DNA from: an uncultured Bacteroides sp.
GTDB lineage: Bacteria > Bacteroidota > Bacteroidia > Bacteroidales > Bacteroidaceae
DNA: 64,000 bases
Assembly (NCBI RefSeq): GCF_958445495.1
Contig: NZ_CAUCSQ010000006.1
Location: 1 to 64,000, forward strand
Direction of reading: 5' to 3'
Positions 50,609-58,747 of this stretch are shown in pieces. Under the pieces are notes generated by a model that saw only the letters and a program-made list of their open reading frames with translations, made no database searches and was not told where the DNA came from. Made by a program: the position numbers and the translations under genes. Positions within the stretch are counted from its first letter, which is position 1. Every line of letters starts with the position of its first letter.

Positions 50609-51268
50609 ATGAAATTACAAAAACTTATTTGGGCAGTGGCTTTTTTTACATTATTAATAGGGCTTGGTAGTTGTAGCGAGGAGGAATATATTGAGTCTAC
50701 ATCTTTTACAAACGATGCTATCGGTGATATTACAGTAAAAGTTATTTCAAGTACAGATATCCCCAAAGGGATACGTCCATTAATCCTTAAAGATAAAACA
50801 GAACTGGATGAATTTATAAAAGAGATAAACAGTATAAAATTTAATGACTCCCCTTCCATCAAAGGAAATATTATAAGAATAAAAACTAGGACCGAAGGTG
50901 GTAGTAGCACTGGAGGAGGTAGTACTGGCGGCGATACTGACGATAGCGATAACACCGATGATACAGATAAAGGGCAAGCTGGATCAAAATCTTTCACTGC
51001 TGAATTGGACGCTAATGGAGAATATCAAATAATTATTGATCTTACCTACGCCCAAAAAGGTAAAGGAGATATTTCTGTTTCCAGCAAAAATTATGACACT
51101 TGGTATTTTTCTTCTTGGACTCAAGATAGTGCAGCAGCAAGTTGGTTAGGGTCTTCAAGCATCTCCTATGCAATAACAGGAACTATTAAATGGTATGCTA
51201 TTTTAGAATTGCAGTGGATTGAGTTGACTCGACAATCTTTTACTATAAATGGAACTGAACAAGTATAA
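50609..51268 (+). CDS. hypothetical lipoprotein with acidic linker
   Basis: 219 residues. The lipobox is LLIGLGSC (Cys 22). An N-terminal domain (about 30-100) is joined through a Gly/Ser/Thr-rich then Asp-rich linker (SSTGGGSTGGDTDDSDNTDD, about 104-123) to a beta-rich module (about 135-219) ending in ITGTIKWYAILELQWIELTR. Surface display is likely. No family recognised. Confidence 0.5.
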   Translation: MKLQKLIWAVAFFTLLIGLGSCSEEEYIESTSFTNDAIGDITVKVISSTDIPKGIRPLILKDKTELDEFIKEINSIKFNDSPSIKGNIIRIKTRTEGGSSTGGGSTGGDTDDSDNTDDTDKGQAGSKSFTAELDANGEYQIIIDLTYAQKGKGDISVSSKNYDTWYFSSWTQDSAAASWLGSSSISYAITGTIKWYAILELQWIELTRQSFTINGTEQV

Positions 51269-51272
51269 ATTT

Positions 51273-51485
51273 ATGAAAAATGATTTAGGCTTCATACTAG
51301 AAAATTGGGATGCTATTTCTTGCATAATATATACTTTCTCACTAATAGCAGTAGGTTTTGCAATAACTGATAAAGTCAATGTATGGAATAAGATATTGAA
51401 TATCTTTATAATTCTTTCTTTCCCTATTATTGGCTGTGTTTTTTATATAATTATTAAATCATATAAAAGACGTAAAGCCAAATAG
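51273..51485 (+). CDS. small two-helix membrane protein, PLDc_N-like
   Basis: 70 residues from ATG 51273, four bases after the previous stop; an in-frame ATG at 51249 lies inside that gene. Two membrane helices (about 12-30 and 38-60) separated by a short loop and followed by a basic tail (KSYKRRKAK). The form matches the two-helix PLDc_N type domains, as in the proteins at 52639 and 56313, though sequence similarity is weak. Confidence 0.45.
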   Translation: MKNDLGFILENWDAISCIIYTFSLIAVGFAITDKVNVWNKILNIFIILSFPIIGCVFYIIIKSYKRRKAK

Positions 51486-51513
51486 TGAATGATGAAAGTA
51501 TAAATTTGGGAAT

Positions 51514-51617
51514 ATGAATATCAGTAATCCTCCCTTTCTAAGGAATTATCGAGGGCAAGCCGATGACTATTCGTTCTGACAAATGACAAGCGAAAGGTGG
51601 CGATTACGGATATTCAT
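51514..51617. repeat. 104-bp element with long imperfect inverted repeats
   Basis: ATGAATATCAGTAATC (51514-51529) and GATTACGGATATTCAT (51602-51617) match at 15 of 16 positions, and partial pairing (CCTTTC/GAAAGG) continues inward to about 25 bp. It sits in the 255-bp gap before 51741. It could be a MITE-like relic or a structured RNA; no target duplication was found. Confidence 0.4.
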
Positions 51618-51740
51618 TAAACAGCTAAATGGATAAGTAATGATATCGGGGTCATACCCAAATATTGGAATTCGATTTTTGTTTCTTACGAATTACAAGC
51701 ATTGAATAAAAATTTATAGTAAACTAAAATTCAAAAAGCA

Positions 51741-52202
51741 ATGAAACGTCTTACATATAGCTTATTATGTGTACTCCCCATTATTAATTATTTATGGAGT
51801 ATCATTTTAGATATGATGCCCAATTTGCCTTTTGATTATATTGCTCAGCAAATTAAGGAGGAACCACCCATTTACGCCACGGCGCATATAATAGGAAGTA
51901 TATTACTTATTATACTCTTGTATTCGTATCTATTGGTTTGCTACATACGAATACGTCATGGAAAACCAATTAAATTAGTAACCATTTCATGGATGATGAT
52001 ACAGACCGCTTTACATATTACCATGTATGTCTATACGTCTTTCATAGACTACAATGACCATAGAGAATATGCTCTATATATCAATGCTTTTTGGTTTTTC
52101 CATTCTTTATTATATTTCATCCCTTTCTATTTGTTGGCATTTTATTTATTCAAGAAAATAGAATTAGTAAGCAAGAAACAGAATAAAGGTGCAATTCAAT
52201 GA
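51741..52202 (+). CDS. hypothetical four-helix membrane protein (family A)
   Basis: 153 residues with membrane helices at about 5-22, 47-68, 78-98 and 117-142. The closing text FFHSLLYFIPFYLLAFYLFKK recurs as SMLYFMPFYIVAFVLRGK in the next gene and LYFIPFYIIVYLLKR in 56558-56919, so these are three paralogues. The stop overlaps the next start (ATGA). No known family recognised. Confidence 0.55.
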   Translation: MKRLTYSLLCVLPIINYLWSIILDMMPNLPFDYIAQQIKEEPPIYATAHIIGSILLIILLYSYLLVCYIRIRHGKPIKLVTISWMMIQTALHITMYVYTSFIDYNDHREYALYINAFWFFHSLLYFIPFYLLAFYLFKKIELVSKKQNKGAIQ

Positions 52203-52633
52203 GTAAAACACTTATATATAAGACCCTATGGCGACTCTTGCCAATTTTGAATTATCTATTCTGTATATTTATAGATTGGATTGAATCTCTTAATAATGTA
52301 AATAGTGCTAAGCATCCACCCTTATATTGGAATGTATATGTAATTGGCAATTTATTGCTTATTATATGGCTATATCTTTATCTATGGATATGCAGTTCCC
52401 GTGATTTTACCAAACAGGCAGTTTTAATAATTACAATTGTATCAGCTTTTCTCCAAACTCTGATACATTTTGGTGTCATTGCATTTGTAACAACCACTAC
52501 GTATGACCTGTATATATGTAATAACAATGCGTTTCCTATAGGTGAATTTATTTATTCAATGCTTTACTTCATGCCGTTCTATATCGTAGCGTTTGTATTG
52601 CGTGGAAAATTATTTCAGATAAAATTAAAATAA
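52199..52633 (+). CDS. hypothetical four-helix membrane protein (family A)
   Basis: 144 residues, paralogue of 51741-52202 with the same helix spacing and the shared start style (L.PI.NYL..I..D) and end (LYF.PFY..AF.L). Coupled to its upstream neighbour by a 4-base overlap and followed five bases later by the broken small gene at 52639. Confidence 0.55.
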   Translation: MSKTLIYKTLWRLLPILNYLFCIFIDWIESLNNVNSAKHPPLYWNVYVIGNLLLIIWLYLYLWICSSRDFTKQAVLIITIVSAFLQTLIHFGVIAFVTTTTYDLYICNNNAFPIGEFIYSMLYFMPFYIVAFVLRGKLFQIKLK

Positions 52634-52638
52634 ACAAT

Positions 52639-52831
52639 ATGGTACAAATAATCCCTATTATCCTAGTCCTTGCTATATATATAGTGATTCCAATAACATT
52701 GGGCTGGTATTTATTTCTTAAGAATAAAGCATCTATTCCTGAAAAGTGGATATGGATGAATTATCATTCTGATTACAAATTATATAGGTGTATTGGGATA
52801 CTATATTTATGTTAGCAATAAGAAGAAATAA
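52639..52831 (+). pseudogene. frameshifted PLDc_N-like small membrane protein
   Basis: The open frame runs 52639-52815 (58 residues). Dropping one A near 52759 gives a 63-residue product whose second half (ILITNYIGVLGYYIYVSNKKK) closely matches ILATSYIGVLGCYIYLTYLK of the intact gene at 56313. The restored frame ends in TAATG, overlapping the next start at 52831, as expected of the ancestral operon. The first half has one helix and the KAS/IP..W.W text typical of PLDc_N domains. Confidence 0.6.
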
Positions 52832-54432
52832 TGAATTATCTATTGATAGCTTCGTTTTGTATATTGTGCGCGGGTACTTTATTCGTAAATACATCTGCCT
52901 TTACTGACAATCAAATTCTTCCTAAATGGCTTTTCGCATTTATAGGATTAGGAATAATAGGGCTTGTTTTTTCAGTTATGCTATTGGCTGGGAAAAAATA
53001 TGCCTGCAATATGAAAGTTCTAAATGCGATGATTATCATTTTATGCGTTCTTCAGGCTGGATATGGAATCTTGCAATTTTGCAATATCTTACCTCCTTCC
53101 TCTGACACATATAAAGTGACCGGTAGTTTCGATAATCCCGCCGGATTTGCAGGATGTTTGTGTGCAGGACTACCTTTCACGGTCTATTTCTTACTTGACA
53201 CAAATACTAAAAGTATACGATGGAGCAGTTGGTTTGCGATGCTTATTATCTCCATCGGTATTTTGATGTCTGAATCCCGCACAGGATTACTTTGTATTGC
53301 TATTGTCTCAATTGTTCATTTCGTTTATTACAATGTGAAAAAGCTTCATGGAAGAAAAGCTATTATAGGATTTTGTTTCAGTCTGATGCTTTTTCTTGTC
53401 AGTGCCATTCTTCTTTTCAATGTCATCTATCAATGGAAGAAAGATTCTGCAGACGGGCGACTACTGATATGGAAGTGTACATGGGAAATGATAAAAGACA
53501 AACCTATCACGGGACATGGCATCGGAGCATTCAAAGCTCACTATATGGATTATCAGGCAAAGTATTTCGAAGAGCATCCGAACAGTCAGTTTACCATGTT
53601 AGCGGACAATGTGAAGCATCCGTTCAATGAATTTCTTTCTATCGGCGTATAGTTTGGAGTAATAGGTTGGGGATGCTTGCTGGCTTTGATGATATTCTTA
53701 GTCTATTGTTATAGGCGGCATCCATCACAGGAAGGATATGTTTCTTTGTTGGCTTTAGTATCGGTCGCTGTTTTTTCCTCATTTTCTTACCCCTTCACGT
53801 ATCCTTTTCCTTGGATTATTACTGTATTGGGCATTGGCGTGTTAATAGGGAAAGGTTATGGAAATCTTCGTTTCTCACAAATGAACATGATGAAGAAAGC
53901 CATTGCGATCTGTTTGCTGGTCGCAAGTGTTTTTCTGCTTTTTACTGTCGGAAACAGAATAAAGGCTGAAATGAAATGGAAAAGAATATCACGTTTATCA
54001 CTCCGTGGACAAACATACAGTATGCTTCCACATTATCAACATCTGTTGGCGACTTTAGGTAAAGAACCTTACTTCTTGTACAACTATGCCGCCGAGCTTT
54101 GCATTGCCAAGCGTTATGATGATTGTCAAAAAACGGTTTCTGCCTGCCGAAAGTATTGGGCGGATTATGATTTGGAACTGTTGCAGGCTGAAGCACTGAT
54201 TGGCTTAGAACAATATGAAAAGGCCAAGCACTATCTGGAGAAAGCCGCGAAGATGTGTCCCGTACGATTCGTTCCGCTTTATAGATTGCATTATGTTTAT
54301 AAAAAAATGAAAAATGAAAAGGAAGCAAGCAGACTGGCACATCTCATTATAGAGAAGCCGGTGAAGGTAGACTCGGATATTGTCAGAGCTATTAAAAGAG
54401 AAATGCGTTTGTATTGTGATAAAACGAATTAA
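52831..54432 (+). pseudogene. O-antigen-ligase-like/TPR protein interrupted by an in-frame TAG
   Basis: One reading frame of 533 codons broken only by TAG at 53650-53652. Part one (273 residues) has about seven membrane helices and the ligase-family blocks GSFDNPAGFAGCLCAGLPF and ILMSESRTGLLCIAIVS plus ADGRLLIWKCTWEMIKDKPITGHGIGAFK, divided by position (about 95-113, 147-163, 207-236). Part two, in the same frame after the stop, has further helices (VIGWGCLLALMIFLVYC) and a C-terminal TPR-like domain. A separate product could start at 53677. The family joins O-antigen or other glycans to acceptors; here it is probably inactive unless the stop is read through. Confidence 0.7.
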
Positions 54433-54494
54433 TTGAAAGAAAAGGGGGTATAGATATGAAGAAGAAATAGAATGAGCTTTATAATGCCAAATTG

Positions 54495-54502
54495 TAGATT
54501 TG
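54495..54502 (+). promoter_or_regulatory. -7 promoter box TAGATTTG
   Basis: Exact TAnnTTTG match 64 bases before the ATG at 54567; no -33 element seen. It may restart transcription after the broken ligase gene. Confidence 0.35.
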
Positions 54503-54566
54503 ATCATCGAATTTTAAAATAATTGTTTTAACCGTCCCGCTAATAGAGACCATAATATTTTTAAAT

Positions 54567-55247
54567 ATGAGACTATTTTTTAAATATATACTTATTACTA
54601 TAATAGTAAATATATCTGTAAATACTGTAGCCCAAGAGGCAAACATACAAAAAGACTCTTTTGCACCCTTACATTCCGTACCGGAATGGATAAAAACTAA
54701 AACAACGCCAGAAGAATACCAGTTATGGATGACAATGAGCAGAATATACAAGATAAATTATTCTTTTTTGAATGAAACTATATCTAAAGAAAAACGACAG
54801 AACCTTTATGATGACATAAGGGTTATTTGCGATTCTATAGAAGCAGGAAAATATGCGAAATATAAAGGTGGATTGTTCGTTGTGCAGTTAATACCACGTA
54901 CTGATACAACACTCAATTGGCGAAATGAGGAAACTATTCAGATAGATGAACATATTCGGTATTGTAAGCAAAAGGCCATAATATATCAAAGTGTACAAAA
55001 AAAGACTGTATATTTGGAATGTATAGTTTGGTACATATATAATTCACTGAACAAAGAGGTATACATCATAAAATATGAAACCTCTTCTCCTTTGGCGTTC
55101 AGCCGTTTTCTCGGTAATCTTCATTTCTCGTTCTTAAAAGAGACGAATGAACTGATAGGGAGTTGCAGCGGAACATTACAATATTGCGACGAAAGACATG
55201 AATATCATGGAGAAACTTTTACTAAAACCTTTTCTCTTAAACTCTGA
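54567..55247 (+). CDS. hypothetical exported protein
   Basis: 226 residues with a signal peptide (MRLFFKYILITIIVNISVNT, cleavage near VAQ 23). The mature part starts with HSVPEWIKTKTTPEEYQLW and is mixed alpha/beta with two C-terminal cysteines (SCSGTLQYC, about 202-210). No family recognised. The 134-base gap before it includes a possible promoter box. Confidence 0.5.
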   Translation: MRLFFKYILITIIVNISVNTVAQEANIQKDSFAPLHSVPEWIKTKTTPEEYQLWMTMSRIYKINYSFLNETISKEKRQNLYDDIRVICDSIEAGKYAKYKGGLFVVQLIPRTDTTLNWRNEETIQIDEHIRYCKQKAIIYQSVQKKTVYLECIVWYIYNSLNKEVYIIKYETSSPLAFSRFLGNLHFSFLKETNELIGSCSGTLQYCDERHEYHGETFTKTFSLKL

Positions 55248-55304
55248 TATAAAATGAAGATAGATTTTAATAATATGAAAAGTAGAAATGAAAAAAGATA
55301 GGAA

Positions 55305-55616
55305 ATGAAAAGACACTCTTTATTAGGAAAGATAGTTATCACTTCTGCATTCCTAGTATTTCTGGTTAGCTGTAAGAACAGCAAACAAATAGAAAGTGTG
55401 GCCTCTAAAAAACAATTTTTGAAGGAACTTCATGAATTAGGATTTTCCATTGTTTATGGAAAAATCTCTCTTGAACCTAAAAAAGACGAAGGGGAGGATG
55501 ATATCCAAAAGTTATTGGACCTATTTGGAAAAAAGAATGATAACGATTCAAAGCAAGATAAAGATACGATATGGCATAAAGCCTATGAGAAGTCAAAAGA
55601 GATTCCTTCAAAATAA
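55305..55616 (+). CDS. small hypothetical lipoprotein
   Basis: 103 residues; lipobox in FLVFLVSCKNS (Cys 23). The mature part is highly charged, rich in Lys and Asp (PKKDEGEDDIQKLLDLFGKK), with no obvious fold. AT-rich coding. No family recognised. Confidence 0.5.
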   Translation: MKRHSLLGKIVITSAFLVFLVSCKNSKQIESVASKKQFLKELHELGFSIVYGKISLEPKKDEGEDDIQKLLDLFGKKNDNDSKQDKDTIWHKAYEKSKEIPSK

Positions 55617-55647
55617 ATAAACTAACAACAAAAAATAATTTGAAACA

Positions 55648-56259
55648 ATGAGTATACATCGTATTTATTTGAAACAAGTGTCATTATTCTTGGCTGTGTT
55701 GTTCCTATTTATCCATATCAATTGCACAGGAGGTCTACGACCTGAATTGCAAAAGATGTTGGAGAATTATAAAAATCACACGCCGTTTGATAGCGTAGGC
55801 GATTTGAGTCAATTGAAATTGGTAGATTATGCTTATAAAGGAACAGCTACGTCCCCAAAAGAAAAATTGGCCCTTGTAGAAGCAATCTTTTCGGATCAAT
55901 CTCCTTTCAGTTTCTCAACAACTGTGTTTGAACGAGATACTGTGGTCACGAAGACCGATACCATTATTACAGAAAATCGATATCCAAAATTTGAGATCCT
56001 CTCAATGAGCAAGTTGTTGAGCACAGGTAAGGTGACAGCGGATTCTTTGTCAACTCTGAAACAAATAGCTAAACAATCAATTCTCAATGACCGAGAACCG
56101 ATTGTTTATGTAGACTTAGATTGGTGCTATAAAGGAAAAATGTACCGTTCAATAGGAATCATTTCAAAATACCAAAGGCAAGAACCATATTTGTCTGATC
56201 TTATAACCACTTTCTTAAGCACCGGAAAGACTACATGGAAAAAAAACGTTAGAGAATAG
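55648..56259 (+). CDS. hypothetical lipoprotein
   Basis: 203 residues; the lipobox is FLFIHINC (Cys 26), followed by TGGLRPELQKM. The mature part is alpha/beta with a short Thr/Asp-rich strand pair (ERDTVVTKTDTIITENRYP, about 95-113). No family recognised. Part of the rightward series of secreted proteins. Confidence 0.5.
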   Translation: MSIHRIYLKQVSLFLAVLFLFIHINCTGGLRPELQKMLENYKNHTPFDSVGDLSQLKLVDYAYKGTATSPKEKLALVEAIFSDQSPFSFSTTVFERDTVVTKTDTIITENRYPKFEILSMSKLLSTGKVTADSLSTLKQIAKQSILNDREPIVYVDLDWCYKGKMYRSIGIISKYQRQEPYLSDLITTFLSTGKTTWKKNVRE

Positions 56260-56312
56260 TAGACTTTCGTTTTGTTGCAATTTATATGTGTAATTAAATT
56301 ATAATTATTAGT

Positions 56313-56510
56313 ATGGTATATTGGCTAGTGAATATCACTTTATTATCGGGCGTTTGGATACTCCCGTTATTTTGGGGATTTTTTCTGTTAAGAAAAAATC
56401 GTATTCCTATAGGAATGATCATTTTATGGATGTTTTTTATTCTAGCAACCAGTTATATAGGTGTGTTAGGATGTTACATTTATCTAACTTATTTGAAAGC
56501 AAATAAATGA
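56313..56510 (+). CDS. small PLDc_N-like membrane protein
   Basis: 65 residues, two membrane helices (about 5-25 and 33-58) separated by RKNRIPIGM. The pattern, two helices with a K/R..IP linker and YIGVLGCYIYL, is that of the PLDc_N domain found alone or before phospholipase D-type enzymes. The intact counterpart of the frameshifted gene at 52639. Confidence 0.55.
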   Translation: MVYWLVNITLLSGVWILPLFWGFFLLRKNRIPIGMIILWMFFILATSYIGVLGCYIYLTYLKANK

Positions 56511-56557
56511 TGAACTAAAATCTATGAAGAATATAAACAAATAATCTAAGTAAAAAA

Positions 56558-56919
56558 ATGAAAAGCGCATTATTTTGGCTATCACCTATTATAAATATAT
56601 TATTAGTCAATTTACTCGAACAAATAGGTTTTAGAAATAAATATATAGTGAATATTAAAGAAAATGATAATATTTTTATAGACCTAATATCATTTCTTTC
56701 AGCATTTACCACCTTATATTTCTATCTATATTTAGTTTTTGTTAATAAGTTCAAGACACACAATACAAACGTATTACCTTGTGTTTCTCTATATTCCAGA
56801 TAATTATGCCACTGATAATTATTTCTTATTATAGAATAGATATTATTTTAATAGACTTTTTATATCCGTGGTTGTATTTTATTCCATTCTATATCATTGT
56901 ATATTTGCTCAAAAGATAA
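56558..56919 (+). pseudogene. frameshifted family-A membrane protein
   Basis: The first frame gives 81 residues (56558-56803) with two helices. A second frame, entered near 56748, continues KRITLCFSIFQIIMPLIIIS and ends LYPWLYFIPFYIIVYLLKR, the family-A ending seen in 51741-52202 and 52199-52633. Together about 120 residues would make a slightly short family member. Confidence 0.6.
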
Positions 56920-56920
56920 A

Positions 56921-57004
56921 TACGATGAGCCCAAAGGGATGTCCACGTTAAAAGCAATTTCAGAAGGATTGGAAGCAGCCGAAATCATTCTTTCCGGAAA
57001 ATAA
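56921..57004 (+). pseudogene. possible coding relic
   Basis: A short frame ending in TAA reads EPKGMSTLKAISEGLEAAEI and a few more residues, a composition very like a real protein C terminus, but there is no start or upstream domain. It is probably the tail of a deleted gene; identity unknown. Confidence 0.3.
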
Positions 57005-57038
57005 CACATACAGATTCAGAAACAATCAAATTCTCCTT

Positions 57039-57082
57039 CCCCTTCACAACCCGCTACCACAAGGCGATAGCGGGTGAAGGGG
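57039..57082 (-). terminator. hairpin downstream of the VirE-like gene
   Basis: CCCCTTCA plus CCCGCTA pair with TAGCGGG plus TGAAGGGG around an 11-base loop. The T tract on the minus strand is weak, so the assignment is tentative. Confidence 0.45.
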
Positions 57083-57133
57083 GCATCCTTCACCCAAGCT
57101 GTCACTCAAGTCGTCATCCAAATCAGTTCTTTC

Positions 57134-58423
57134 CTACCCCATTTTTACCACCCGATATACATTTCCATACTTTGTATGCTTTCGTTCAATCCCTGCCGCT
57201 ATCAATATCTGCGCCAAACTTGCTGGATTCGCTCCACGCATAGCTGCAGGATTCCTCTTCTTTAAACATTGAAATATATCAGCCGCAGAAAGAAGTTCAC
57301 ACTCCTCCTCTCTTTCTGCCAATCGATAACAAGCACGCAGCACATCTTCCACTGGTCCTTGACGGTAAAATGCCATATTGCCCCTTTGCAATTCCTGTTC
57401 TTCTTCTTTCGTAAACCAATAACGTTGACCGGACAAGATTGCCGCTTTCAATTGTGCATAAAGTTGTTCATATTCAATCGCTTCACAATCAATAGGACGC
57501 TCTACTTCCACGCAAATAAACCTGCGGCTACCAGTCGGGTCAGTAAGCAAATCTTTCCTGTTAGACGTACCGATAAAAGAAGCAATACGAGGCAAGGGGC
57601 GGTAGTTTTTCTGATAAGCTTTGCATAGGCTCAATGAAGACATCTGCATCAGATTCTTCAATAACGGCATTTTCGACGGAGCATATTTATCAAATTCATC
57701 CAAATTGAGAAGTCCCATCTCCGCCAGTCTGCGTTCCACATTTCCCTGACTTGTCAAATCCACCTTATCCATATAATAACGCCGAAGTACAGGAGGGAGT
57801 AAAGACTTACAAAAGGTAGATTTAAAATATCCCTGTTCTGTACTAATGAGCAAGGGAGCTACACTATTCGCATGGTTGCCCATTACCCCCATCCATTGTG
57901 CCGTCATCCCCAACATCCAAATACGGAATCCTTTTTCCCACAACGGGGTTTCCGAAACCCGTCGTGCCAAGGCAGACACACGGTCCATGCCATCCCATTC
58001 CGGCAATTCATCCAGATAAAGCCTGAAAGGATGATACTCCGCAATACGGGTGGAATAAATGCAACGCGACAAATCACGGTCCCAGCAAGCAATCCCTGAT
58101 TCATGCGCCTCCAGACAGATTGTATTCAATACACGCTGATTTACAGGTTGAAAACCGTTATTCGTTCTGCCTAGCAGACGGAACTCCGTCTCTTCCGTCA
58201 GCATATTATAACGGAAATCATAACGAGACTTCAAGAAATCTTCCACACCCGCCGTCAAATCTTTCATTTTGGATGAAACATCCTTTCTTTTACCTTCCCC
58301 GGCTTTTATCGGACTTACCGAAGACTCCGGCGCACACATCATCAACGCCTTGCTCTTTCCACCTTTACGACAGTGATTTACAAATTTCCGCCACAATGCC
58401 GTCAACACATTTTTCATTTTCAT
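57134..58423 (-). CDS. VirE/VapE-type P-loop protein
   Basis: 429 residues. The N-terminal part (about 55-130) has the text usual before VirE domains (FLKSRYDFRYNMLTEETEFR). The ATPase core starts near 185 with LLISTEQGYFKSTFCKSLLP, a Walker-A-like loop with Lys-Ser-Thr near 197, then GLLNLDEFDKYAP as Walker B, and SRRFICVEV near 300. A C-terminal winged-helix-like part (about 370-429) follows. These proteins are primase/helicase-related and common next to capsule loci and mobile elements in Bacteroides. Divergent from the HU-like gene. Confidence 0.82.
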   Translation of the reverse strand: MKMKNVLTALWRKFVNHCRKGGKSKALMMCAPESSVSPIKAGEGKRKDVSSKMKDLTAGVEDFLKSRYDFRYNMLTEETEFRLLGRTNNGFQPVNQRVLNTICLEAHESGIACWDRDLSRCIYSTRIAEYHPFRLYLDELPEWDGMDRVSALARRVSETPLWEKGFRIWMLGMTAQWMGVMGNHANSVAPLLISTEQGYFKSTFCKSLLPPVLRRYYMDKVDLTSQGNVERRLAEMGLLNLDEFDKYAPSKMPLLKNLMQMSSLSLCKAYQKNYRPLPRIASFIGTSNRKDLLTDPTGSRRFICVEVERPIDCEAIEYEQLYAQLKAAILSGQRYWFTKEEEQELQRGNMAFYRQGPVEDVLRACYRLAEREEECELLSAADIFQCLKKRNPAAMRGANPASLAQILIAAGIERKHTKYGNVYRVVKMG

Positions 58424-58540
58424 ACTTTTTCGTTTTTAGTATTTAACAGGTGCGAATATAATATCCGGCAGATGGGATTTGCAAGCTTTTAACCTCCTCA
58501 TTTTCATAAAAATAAACTTATCGTTTTATCCGGTTGTTTC

Positions 58541-58571
58541 TTGTTTTTCTCCTAATTAAACTTTATCTTTG
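58541..58571 (+). promoter_or_regulatory. promoter of the HU-like gene
   Basis: TTG at 58541-58543, 20-base spacer, then a perfect -7 box TATCTTTG at 58564-58571. This predicts a leader of about 170 bases carrying both palindromes. Confidence 0.6.
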
Positions 58572-58588
58572 ATGCTGATATTTATGAG

Positions 58589-58628
58589 TTATCACAGTTA
58601 TGATAAGATATTATCATAACTGTGATAA
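58589..58628. promoter_or_regulatory. 18-bp perfect inverted repeat
   Basis: TTATCACAGTTATGATAA (58589-58606), spacer GATA, then its exact reverse complement (58611-58628). Each arm is itself a near-palindrome (TTATCA...TGATAA). A strong operator or a very stable leader hairpin just after the transcription start. Confidence 0.65.
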
Positions 58629-58653
58629 AATAGTTTCATTGCAATGATAATTG

Positions 58654-58673
58654 TTTATCATTATAATGATAAA
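58654..58673. promoter_or_regulatory. 20-bp perfect palindrome
   Basis: TTTATCATTATAATGATAAA, sharing the TTATCA/TGATAA half-sites of the upstream inverted repeat; another ATGATAA lies at 58644-58650. Confidence 0.6.
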
Positions 58674-58747
58674 TAATAAATGTCCGGAAGAAAATCAAGA
58701 AACATCAGGAAGATAATCTATAAACATCTAAAGAAAAAAGAAAGGCC

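Larger units (their letters stand above)
58424..58747. other. divergent control region with palindromes
   Basis: No gene. It contains the HU-like gene promoter (58541-58571) and two strong palindromic blocks (58589-58628 and 58654-58673), described separately. Confidence 0.7.

Noticed and set aside
53677..54432. Second half of the ligase-like gene as an independent CDS
   Set aside because: It is in the same frame as 52831-53652 and continues the same membrane/TPR protein; a separate start at 53677 is possible but less likely than a single interrupted gene.
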